Source: Bacteroidales bacterium | GTDB taxonomy: Bacteria > Bacteroidota > Bacteroidia > Bacteroidales > VadinHA17 | Direction of reading: 5' to 3' | Length of the DNA: 8,977 bases | Assembly (NCBI GenBank): GCA_030692905.1 | Contig: JAUYBT010000183.1 | Location: forward strand, 1 to 8,977 | Part shown: positions 1 to 6,735 of the stretch, in pieces | Layout: every line of letters begins with the position of its first letter | Numbering within the stretch: the stretch's first letter is position 1 | Program-made: the position numbers and the translations under genes | The notes under the pieces: model-generated | The model's input: only the letters and a program-made list of their open reading frames with translations | What the model was told of the DNA's origin: nothing | Database searches by the model: none

Positions 1-197
1 GCCAACCCGTCAATATTCGGGGTAGTGGCAAATGAGTTACCATAACAACCGGTAAAATATGCACTGTTATCCTCACTGACTATCCAGAGAATATTAGGCA
101 ATTTATCTGGAATTTGTGACTTACAGGCCGGAGTTGCAAAACTTGAGACCAAGGCCAATCCCATTGCAGTGCAATATTCAACTGTTTTAAATTTCAT
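1..197 (-). CDS. S1-type sulfatase, N-terminal part only (runs off left edge)
   Basis: The first 65 codons of a secreted sulfatase are visible; the gene continues past the left edge, so the catalytic Cys/Ser-x-Pro-x-Arg motif cannot be seen. The protein begins MKFKTVEYCTAMGLALVSSF, a plausible signal sequence ending near Cys25 (…ATPAC); the lipobox is weak, so lipoprotein or ordinary secretion are both possible. From about residue 33 it reads PNILWIVSEDNSAYFTGCYG and then TTPNIDGLA. This is the classic sulfatase start: a beta strand, an acidic metal-ligand cluster (here SED rather than DD/DQ), a GCYG turn, then TPN-x-D-x-LA. Family members hydrolyse sulfate esters in the periplasm or at the cell surface. 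The start is the ATG at 197, just after an AT-rich stretch; Met13 would cut the signal sequence. It is not closely similar to the intact sulfatase at 6736-8190, so it probably acts on a different sulfate position. Substrate unknown. Confidence 0.85.
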   Translation of the reverse strand, partial: MKFKTVEYCTAMGLALVSSFATPACKSQIPDKLPNILWIVSEDNSAYFTGCYGNSFATTPNIDGL

Positions 198-304
198 TGG
201 TTTAGTTATTAATTTATGCTTTGCACTTAATTTATTTGCTGTTTGATAGTATTATACAAAACAGTTTATTATTTATCTTATTGTTTTTCAATTCTCTGAA
301 TTTT
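198..304. other. AT-rich spacer upstream of the partial sulfatase
   Basis: This very AT-rich stretch lies between the sulfatase remnant and the ATG at 197. It should hold the promoter and leader of the downstream sulfatase, but I could not find a convincing Bacteroidota -33/-7 pair (TTTG … TAnnTTTG). On the minus strand, reading on from the remnant in another frame gives QDEKFRELKNNKINNK, which resembles the charged tail of many sulfatases and may be the last trace of the degraded gene. That reading is speculative. Confidence 0.4.
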
Positions 305-511
305 TCATCCTGAAAGTGATGTTTTTTCTTGTGTTTTATTTTTAACATTTTTCGGGAGTCCGGCGCCCGCCAGTACCAGTGGAACCCTGGCTGCCACATC
401 GTACAAATTATTTTTATGCCAAAGGCCATGCTCTCCCAAAGATTCTCCATGATCCGACGTATAAATAAAAAGCGTATTCTTTAATTCACCTGATCGTTCT
501 AATCTCTTTAG
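305..511 (-). pseudogene. Internal fragment of a third sulfatase (degraded)
   Basis: One minus-strand frame, from the edge of the repeat at about 511 down to a TGA at 305-307, reads LKRLERSGELKNTLFIYTSD, then HGESLGEHGLWHKNNLYDVA, then ARVPLVLAGAGLPKNVKNK and a short tail. This is the conserved second half of the S1 sulfatase fold: the TSDHGE metal-binding motif, the GEHGLW-x-K segment with its active-site His and Lys, and the RVPLVLAG strand. Everything upstream, including the formylglycine motif, is missing, and the frame runs straight into the palindromic repeat. Downstream, the expected DIYPTL-like segment is absent and the frame stops. About 68 codons remain with no start, so it cannot encode a working enzyme. 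It matches neither the intact sulfatase (which reads TSDHGDHDASHKLEHK here) nor, as far as can be seen, the partial one. A 72-codon ATG-initiated frame covering 232-450 is an out-of-frame reading of the same DNA and is not a gene. Confidence 0.8.
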
Positions 512-590
512 GGGGTAGTTCCCCGCAGCTTGCTGCGAGATTTGCCTTGTGCGGCTGGTATTTTGATACCCCGCTGCTTGCCGCGGGATG
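511..590. repeat. Tandem REP-like palindromic intergenic repeat
   Basis: Two near-identical 20-bp GC-rich palindromic units lie in direct order 48 bp apart: 521-540 and 569-588, matching at 17 of 20 positions. The first contains a perfect dyad (CGCAGC TT GCTGCG, 524-537). The second is an 8+8 dyad with one mismatch (570-587). Between them GCGG-CT-GGTAT-TTTG-ATACC-CCGC (551-574) can form a competing 9-bp stem, and GGGGTA at 512-517 is the reverse complement of TACCCC at 567-572. The block sits 2 bp beyond the stop codon of the GH106 gene and ends where the sulfatase remnant begins. Short GC-rich palindromes of this look are, to my recollection, frequent between genes in Bacteroidota, and REP elements elsewhere are moved by Y1 REP-associated transposases. 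It may also act as a transcript-stabilising or terminating structure for GH106, although no T-run follows. Confidence 0.75.
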
Positions 591-592
591 GT

Positions 593-3500
593 TCATTTCG
601 CTGACAGACCTACAATCTTCACCGGTCCCAGAAGCCCTGAGGGCACCAGGGGTGAATTAGCCTGATAAAATGCTTGTGTTGTGTAGGTAATTTTCGTTTT
701 TGTGCCTGGTTGCTGATCTCCGATAAGCCTGTTTACCCAGAGGTCGGTCACTTTTACTTCCAGTGCATTTTCACCCTGTTTCAAAGTCTCTGTCACATTC
801 ACCCGGAATGGTGTTTTCCATACTATTCCTAATGATTTGCCGTTGACCACTACTTCAGCGAGGTTTTTAACCGATCCCAAGTCAAGCCATATTTGTGAAC
901 CCTCCTTAAACCAGTTGGCAGGGGCCTGAATAGTTTTTGTGTAGCTTCCCGTTCCGGAGAAATATTTTACTCCGGGGTCGGTGTTTTCACTCCATGAAGA
1001 TAGCTGATCGAGGACGATCTGCGCAGGCGCTCCACGGTTCGGCTGGAAATTTACATTCCAGGCACCATCAATCACAGCGATTTGTGTTTCGACCGGTTGC
1101 GTCAACGTAAGAGATGACGATGCGGCCTTTTTACGAAAAACAACGAACACAGCATCGTTCGGTTCCATTCTCAACGGTACTGTTGTGCGCCCTTCTGCAA
1201 TACTATAAGAGGCATCTTCAATCTCGCCTGTCTCAGGATTCCATATTTCGGCTGCTTTTCCCTTGACCCTGAAGGTTGCTTCAAGGTTCTCAACATTATT
1301 ATTGCGGTTGTTCACCCAATAGATTTCAACATCATCCAATTTGCGGTGAACGAACATAAGATTCGTAGTATTCTGGGGCTTGGTGTACTCAAAATCAGGT
1401 GTAACCTTTAAAGAAGTAAGAACTTCAGCAATCGTTTGTCCTGCATAGACTTTTCCTTTGCCCACAGTGTTTTCACCTTTTTCGTTTGCCCATAGCTCAT
1501 CAACAATAGTTTTGAACTCAGCCTGGTCATCGCTGAGACTGGGTGTACCAACCGGTTTTTCACCAACTACAACAGCTCCGGCTTGCACCATTTCGCTGAT
1601 CTTACGCAATACCGGCAAAGACATATACTTACTATTGGGATCAAGAGCAAGCACACGGTAGCTCATCCCACTTGGTGTGATTATCTGTCCTTTATTAACC
1701 GACAGGACATTAACAAGCGCATCGGCGTTAACGAAATCGTAATTATAGCTTGGGAAAACATCAGGTAATTTGTTCCCAAAGAGGGCTGTAATATTATTAT
1801 CCTCGCCATAAAAGTAAATGACGTCAGCTACAAATTTCCCTTGCTGAAGCATATATGAACTACGGGCCAGGTATTTTGTCCATGGGCCAGCCTGTTCAGC
1901 CCATGTCTCATTTCTGGTGAACCATTGACCGTATTGTCCAAGGCCGAGACCAGGTATTTTGTCAAACCCCGGTTGATGTACCGATGTATGTATAACGAAA
2001 CGATTCAATCCATTCGCCAGTTCCATGTCGGCGGTTGGTTTCAATAATTCGGGAGACCATGCCCAGCCAGTACCACTAGCTGTCAGAGACTCAGCAGCGA
2101 CCAGGTTCTGCCCGTAAATGTGGGCTACGGATGCCGATTCACGAACGTCGGCTTGATATCGGATGGCGACACCGACCTCGTTTACTCTGGGGGTCCATGT
2201 GGCACTCATCGGAATGTCGGCTGTGCGTTTAACCTCCATGCCGTCAGCGATAAATGCACGGCCGCTTTCATGCGACTCAGTATAGCGTCCCATGCCTCGT
2301 TCTTTAAGCAGCGTGGTCAACTGATCATAATGGTATTCCGCAGTAAGATCAGAAATAGTTTTACGAAAGTCCCACAGGAAGCGGTCGCTGGCTTCGGCAC
2401 TTTCTACTACATGGCCTGCTAATACTGGTAGCCAAGGAATAATATCATATCCACGACGATTGGCAAATTCTGTCATCATGTTGTCGGTCCAGTTCTGAAC
2501 ACCTGCTTCCCAACTGTCGGTAATAATATATTTAAGGCCTTTCATGCCCATCAGTCCGCCGGTTGCGTCTTTATACTGATCGAGGTAATTATCAAAATAG
2601 GCTTTAACGTAACTCTTGCTGAGTTTATCCACTTCAAGCCCTGTTGCTTCGGGTGAAGCAGGCGAGTTCTGGTGGCCTGTTAATGAATAGCCCAGACGTA
2701 GAACAACCCAACGGCCAGCCGGGGGTGTCCAGTTAAGCGCACCTTCCGCATTCATTTTTGATGTGAGATCAATAACATCAGCTTTGGTAATAGCATTGGA
2801 TACGTCTGGCGTCGGGCTTGAAGCAAGGTCTGTAGCAGTTGCAAAAGCTGCTTTTTCTTCGAACCGGTTTACACGTGCACCTGTGTAAAGTACCAGTTCC
2901 GCTATCTGAGTCGCTGCAGGAGTAGCCGGTTGATTGCCAAACATGCTGGTCATCGGCTGCGAAGGCAAGGTCTTAAATGTAAAACGAAAATACTTAGCTG
3001 TGACTGGTGCAAATGTCATGGTCTTTTGCCCAACTCTACCACTGGAAATGGTAACGACAGTCCGAAATGATTTTCCATCGTCACTTGCCTCTAAAGCCTT
3101 GTTATCAGGGGTACCACCCCTGCCAAACCTACCACTTCCACCACCAGCAACGATGGAAAGAGACTGGATTGTTTCAGGTTTAGCAAATTCAAATTGCACC
3201 CATGCATTCTGTCCTGTAGCAGCAGACGGTAGTAATGTTGACTTTACAAGATCGCCGTCTGTGAGCGAGGTAAGATCAAATTTTCCTCCACTAGATGTCA
3301 CCTTTGGCTTCAAGTCAGCAAGAGGGACATCATTCTCCGGCACATGATAAGCTATTACTGCTGCATCTGCATAGAACTCAGGTAATGGTGCAGGTTCCTC
3401 TCCTCTCATTGCTCTCCTTTCAATAGAAATATTCTGAAATGAACCTGTTGCAGTTGGTGGTTTGGGCAGAATGCCGGTAAAGGGTTTCCCACCCTCAACC

Positions 3501-3973
3501 CGAATTTCGCTCCAAACAAATTTCTTCATTGCCTGGGCAGGTGTTACCCATGGGCCACCGCTCTCACTCCACCCTGGCGAGCCGGCAATAGCCATCTCAA
3601 GTCCCAAAGAGTCGGCCAGTTTTGTAGTGAAAAGAAATGCGTCTTTCCACGCTGGTGTCATGTAGACCAGTCGCTTCTCGACGATTTGAGGAGAAGCCAA
3701 GCCGGCATCAAAGTTCTGAAAGCCACCAACACCAATCCGTTTCATCCACAGAAGGTCGGCTTTGATCCCTGCCTTACTGACATTTCCACTCATCCAGTGC
3801 CACCATACACGAGGCTTGGCGCTTTCCGGAGGGTTCAGAAATCCGTTTTCAAGGGCCACTGAAGTTTCTGTTGAGGGCCCTTTGCACTTTACAAAAACCA
3901 TACTAGCAAATGAAAACAACAGTATGGGTAGTATTACAAATCGCGTTAGGTTGTTTTTAAGGTGTTCTTTCAT
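593..3973 (-). CDS. GH106 family alpha-L-rhamnosidase-like protein, exported, complete
   Basis: A 1126-residue protein of glycoside hydrolase family 106, whose characterised members are inverting alpha-L-rhamnosidases. Residues 10-29 are a hydrophobic export signal. Cys30 follows it, but the lipobox (FVKC) is poor, so lipoprotein status is unsure. The catalytic region starts at about residue 43 with the family hallmarks NPP…KPRVWWHWMSGNVS and GVGGFQNFDAG, then GSPGWSESGGPWV (131-143). Candidate catalytic or sugar-binding acids lie in ITDSWEAG (Glu489), YTESHESG (Glu566, Glu569) and VAAESLT (Glu628). Residues about 222-365 look like an inserted discoidin (F5/8 C)-type beta-sandwich with a glycine-rich loop (276-287). 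Residues about 960-1075 form a GH2-like galactose-binding jelly roll (GTGSYTKTI, VVVNGKSLGIVWKTPFRV, NRLIGDQQPG). The start is the ATG at 3973, preceded by an A-rich tract. Its last ~194 residues are about two-thirds identical to the partial GH106 at the right edge. Its GC content is higher in the compared segments. The exact linkage cleaved is not predictable. Confidence 0.93.
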   Translation of the reverse strand: MKEHLKNNLTRFVILPILLFSFASMVFVKCKGPSTETSVALENGFLNPPESAKPRVWWHWMSGNVSKAGIKADLLWMKRIGVGGFQNFDAGLASPQIVEKRLVYMTPAWKDAFLFTTKLADSLGLEMAIAGSPGWSESGGPWVTPAQAMKKFVWSEIRVEGGKPFTGILPKPPTATGSFQNISIERRAMRGEEPAPLPEFYADAAVIAYHVPENDVPLADLKPKVTSSGGKFDLTSLTDGDLVKSTLLPSAATGQNAWVQFEFAKPETIQSLSIVAGGGSGRFGRGGTPDNKALEASDDGKSFRTVVTISSGRVGQKTMTFAPVTAKYFRFTFKTLPSQPMTSMFGNQPATPAATQIAELVLYTGARVNRFEEKAAFATATDLASSPTPDVSNAITKADVIDLTSKMNAEGALNWTPPAGRWVVLRLGYSLTGHQNSPASPEATGLEVDKLSKSYVKAYFDNYLDQYKDATGGLMGMKGLKYIITDSWEAGVQNWTDNMMTEFANRRGYDIIPWLPVLAGHVVESAEASDRFLWDFRKTISDLTAEYHYDQLTTLLKERGMGRYTESHESGRAFIADGMEVKRTADIPMSATWTPRVNEVGVAIRYQADVRESASVAHIYGQNLVAAESLTASGTGWAWSPELLKPTADMELANGLNRFVIHTSVHQPGFDKIPGLGLGQYGQWFTRNETWAEQAGPWTKYLARSSYMLQQGKFVADVIYFYGEDNNITALFGNKLPDVFPSYNYDFVNADALVNVLSVNKGQIITPSGMSYRVLALDPNSKYMSLPVLRKISEMVQAGAVVVGEKPVGTPSLSDDQAEFKTIVDELWANEKGENTVGKGKVYAGQTIAEVLTSLKVTPDFEYTKPQNTTNLMFVHRKLDDVEIYWVNNRNNNVENLEATFRVKGKAAEIWNPETGEIEDASYSIAEGRTTVPLRMEPNDAVFVVFRKKAASSSLTLTQPVETQIAVIDGAWNVNFQPNRGAPAQIVLDQLSSWSENTDPGVKYFSGTGSYTKTIQAPANWFKEGSQIWLDLGSVKNLAEVVVNGKSLGIVWKTPFRVNVTETLKQGENALEVKVTDLWVNRLIGDQQPGTKTKITYTTQAFYQANSPLVPSGLLGPVKIVGLSAK

Positions 3974-4315
3974 GACAATTTTTTTTAAGGTGTAAAATTG
4001 GAAGAGAAGTCAAATATGTTTTTTTTGAAGATTTTTCTTTTTGTGTAAAAATGAATGGTAAATGTCAAGGGCACCTCTAAAAACTACTTTTTTCGATGCC
4101 GTTGTTTGTATAAATATAATCAAGATTTTATATTAATCTAACCTAATTTACTCCCTTATTTTTTTCATTAAATATCATCCCGATTTTTTCTTTTATTCAT
4201 GCAATTCTAATTACAACAAATGGAACTATAAATGCTGTTTTCTAAAAAGCCAAACAAGTATTCAACCCTTCACGCATACTCGATTTCTCTTTATTGTGGG
4301 CTTTTTGCTCTTTGG
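3974..4315. other. 342-bp AT-rich spacer between GH127-type gene and GH106
   Basis: No coding region is supported here; a 77-codon plus-strand frame starting at 4232 overlaps the end of the downstream gene and is low-complexity. The spacer is rich in T-runs on the plus strand. Its length suggests the GH106 gene has its own promoter. A weak -7-like element on the minus strand (CATATTTG, 4018-4011) lies 37 bases before the ATG, but no TTTG sits at the right spacing, so I do not call it. No strong terminator hairpin follows the stop at 4316. The spacer also holds the candidate IS-end sequence at 4069-4085 and one copy of a 10-mer (ATCCCGATTT, 4177-4186) that recurs inverted at 8265-8274. Confidence 0.6.
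4069..4085. mobile_element. Possible orphan insertion-sequence end
   Basis: The sequence GGGCACCTCTAAAAACT (minus strand AGTTTTTAGAGGTGCCC) resembles, from memory, terminal inverted repeats of some Bacteroidota insertion sequences. There is no transposase, no second copy and no visible target duplication in the window, so at best it is a remnant. The resemblance is recall only and could be chance. Confidence 0.2.
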
Positions 4316-6691
4316 TTAAGGGAAGCATGTAAATGGCTCGTCCTGAACTTCCAGATATGGCATATATTCGAAGTCGTTGTTCCCATTGACAGTAAAATGC
4401 AGCGGCTTACCTGCAACTGTCTTAAGGCTTTTTATCAGCTTCTCCGGACTTGTTGGCAGCATTAGGTTCTCTTTCTGCCCTTTCATGCTAACATACGCCA
4501 TTAATATCGGCCCATACTCTAAAGCATAGCGTTCATGCTTAGGGTCATGCTCCTCTCCCTCATATTTGGTCATTCTGAAACTCATTGGTAAAGTGAAAAA
4601 AATTACGTCTCCATTATTCCATTTACTGTCTAAAGTAACATATGTGCCGGGTTTCCCGTTTACAAACTTTTTACCATTTACCATAACCGACATTTCACGT
4701 GCTGCCCACGATGGAACACGAACCCTGATTTTCGATTTAACAGGCTGATCAGCATTTACTGTCAGCTGCACTTTTTGATCATAGGGGAACCTAGTATCCA
4801 TTTTTAAAGACATTGTACCTGCTTGTGTTGCAAACTTAATAGTCGACGGAGCAAACAGATCAACATACACCCCATCGTTGGCGACAGAGTAAATGAATTC
4901 CGGTAGCGCACCCATCATTCGCGTCCCCTGCCCTTCACAGCAAGTACTCATACAGTATTGGCCTAAATCTTTATGGTCCACCAGTACGGAATGGTAACGA
5001 ATACCTTTTGCGCCTACCTGGTTAGCTATCAAATTATTATAAATTGATTTTTCTATTTCAGCTACGTATTTTTCTTCTTCCGGGTTTAACAAGTGAAAAC
5101 GCTGGTTCAGATAAGACCAGAAAACACTCCCGCATAACTCTCCTGTTGAGCGATGCAGATAATATGACTTCGGAGGATAGAGATCCGTACCCTCGCATAT
5201 TGCGATTGATCCTCCAACATGTTCCCAATTATTGTGATACAAATCCCAAGTGCCTGATGCAGCGTCGAGGTATTTTTTCTCCCCTGTTGCCCGGTACAGA
5301 TCCAGGTAAGGCTCAATTGCTGTAATCAGATAATTATGGGGTCTGTCGTAAGGATATAACCAAATAGCTTTCTCGTCTCTTTTAGCCAGCTCTTCCATCC
5401 AGTAGTTTTCCTGGAAATATTGCTGGACAACCTCTATATCTTGTGGCTTTCCTACTGGCGTAAAATACATCCTGGTACTGGGGATTATCCCCTGGGAGCC
5501 CTGGCCGGCGCGCCGCAGTAATTCCGGAAGATAGAAGGATGTGTTGAACCAGTCGTAAAAACCGCGTAATAGAGGGAATGCCTTACTGTTACCAGCATAC
5601 CCGGCTTCAATCAGTCCATGTGTGACCCACGATCGCGTATATGCACCATATTCGCCGGAAAAAATCTTATTTTTCGGGTAAGCCATGATATATCCATCAG
5701 GCTCTTTGCATTCGTCTATTACATCAACTATCTGGTTCATTCTTTTTCTCAGTTCGGCATTTTCCATCCAGCGAAGGGTATTACCTGCGCCCATAAGGAA
5801 GCGACCGGCTTCCTGTCCGGGCAGATCAGCAAACCAGAAATTATTCAATCTATCTTCCAATGGTTTCAAATCCTTTCCTGCCTTTAAATAGAAATTCCTT
5901 ACCAGTTCATCAAAAGTGAATGAAGACAAGAGGTAATTGATATTGTTTTCCATAGTTTTTTTAAAAAGGCCGTCACTTAGCTGCACTCCTCCTTTTGGAG
6001 CTTGTGCCTTATAAGCTACGGGATTCCATTTGTCGGAGGGAATAATATTACCGGGATTGTCGGTAACAACACCCTCTCCCTGAGGACGTACTGGACGGGT
6101 TAATACGGTAACTCCCAGGTTTCCGGACTCCGAATCAGAAGCCGGGCACCCTTCAGCAATGTCTTTTCCTTCTGACATAACCATAATCTTAGACATAGCC
6201 AACCGTTTTTGCCTGAGCTGAACTGCAGTCAAACGCACATATCTGGCATTGACTTCCTTGCCAGAGAATGTGCAGACCGCATCGTAAGGATCTTTAAAAT
6301 CTTCTCTGGTCTGGTTTTCATACATAATAGGAACTTTAAACCCAGGATCGTCTGACACCTCTATTTTGAAGCGGGATGGGAAACCCTGAGATTTTACATA
6401 GCCCCATGGGTTCACCCTTGGTAAAAGCTTAATGCCATCTATTTTTTTCTTTTCTCCTAAATCCAACTGAACCCAGCGTATTTCTTCATCTTTTTGTGCC
6501 AATTTAGATTCATAAGCAGCAGTAAAAAACCGTGCAACACGTTCTACTCCCATACCTGCATCGCTGCGCTCATCTGAAGGCATATATTTTATCTGGGCCT
6601 GGATTGGCAAGAAACTTATCGCCACAGTTACAAGTACAGCAAATACATGTTTTTTTGAAACATATAAATAAGTCAGAAAATTGGTTATCAT
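4316..6691 (-). CDS. DUF1680 / GH127-superfamily glycoside hydrolase with N-terminal discoidin-like domain, secreted
   Basis: A 791-residue exported protein of the DUF1680 (beta-L-arabinofuranosidase GH127-like) superfamily. Residues 1-33 are a signal peptide (AVLVTVAISFLPIQAQ) with likely signal peptidase I cleavage after the AQ. Residues about 40-172 look like a discoidin/F5-8C carbohydrate-binding domain (WVQLDLGEKKKIDGIKLLPR … ARYVRLTAV). The (alpha/alpha)6 catalytic barrel spans roughly 235-610: PDGYIMAYPK (331-340), YTRSWVTHGLIEAGYA (351-366), GELCGS (517-522) and CMSTCCEGQGTR (580-591). In characterised GH127 enzymes a Glu-x-Cys pair and a Cys-Cys pair bind zinc and one Cys is the nucleophile; Glu518, Cys520, Cys584 and Cys585 fit that arrangement. 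The beta-sandwich tail carries ERYALEYGPILMAYV (720-734). The CCEGQG wording differs from the CCPPN of classic GH127, so it may belong to a sister family and another substrate is possible. It starts 44 bp after the sulfatase stop, so they are probably co-transcribed. ATG at 6691 is the only Met before the signal core. Confidence 0.88.
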   Translation of the reverse strand: MITNFLTYLYVSKKHVFAVLVTVAISFLPIQAQIKYMPSDERSDAGMGVERVARFFTAAYESKLAQKDEEIRWVQLDLGEKKKIDGIKLLPRVNPWGYVKSQGFPSRFKIEVSDDPGFKVPIMYENQTREDFKDPYDAVCTFSGKEVNARYVRLTAVQLRQKRLAMSKIMVMSEGKDIAEGCPASDSESGNLGVTVLTRPVRPQGEGVVTDNPGNIIPSDKWNPVAYKAQAPKGGVQLSDGLFKKTMENNINYLLSSFTFDELVRNFYLKAGKDLKPLEDRLNNFWFADLPGQEAGRFLMGAGNTLRWMENAELRKRMNQIVDVIDECKEPDGYIMAYPKNKIFSGEYGAYTRSWVTHGLIEAGYAGNSKAFPLLRGFYDWFNTSFYLPELLRRAGQGSQGIIPSTRMYFTPVGKPQDIEVVQQYFQENYWMEELAKRDEKAIWLYPYDRPHNYLITAIEPYLDLYRATGEKKYLDAASGTWDLYHNNWEHVGGSIAICEGTDLYPPKSYYLHRSTGELCGSVFWSYLNQRFHLLNPEEEKYVAEIEKSIYNNLIANQVGAKGIRYHSVLVDHKDLGQYCMSTCCEGQGTRMMGALPEFIYSVANDGVYVDLFAPSTIKFATQAGTMSLKMDTRFPYDQKVQLTVNADQPVKSKIRVRVPSWAAREMSVMVNGKKFVNGKPGTYVTLDSKWNNGDVIFFTLPMSFRMTKYEGEEHDPKHERYALEYGPILMAYVSMKGQKENLMLPTSPEKLIKSLKTVAGKPLHFTVNGNNDFEYMPYLEVQDEPFTCFP

Positions 6692-6735
6692 AGTATTATC
6701 TTTTAAATTATTTTAATCCCTAATCCGGGCAGTTT

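Noticed and set aside
232..450. 72-codon minus-strand open frame beginning MENLWESMAF
   Set aside because: It is out of frame with the readable sulfatase remnant in the same DNA, has no recognisable domain, and its start lies inside the TSDHGES codons of the remnant.
551..574. GCGG…CCGC hairpin as an intrinsic terminator of GH106
   Set aside because: The stem is good, but no T-run follows on the minus strand; it is better described as part of the palindromic repeat.
1458..3995. Several plus-strand open frames of 60-137 codons opposite the complete GH106 gene
   Set aside because: They are antisense shadows of a well-supported conserved gene, with no recognisable motifs.
4011..4018. CATATTTG as a -7 promoter element for GH106 on the minus strand
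   Set aside because: It is one base off the TAnnTTTG consensus, and no TTTG is found at the expected 19-21 base spacing upstream.
4232..5891. Plus-strand open frames and a 69-codon minus-strand frame (5107-5316) overlapping the GH127-type gene
   Set aside because: They are alternative-frame shadows of a conserved coding region; none has family features or independent start signals.
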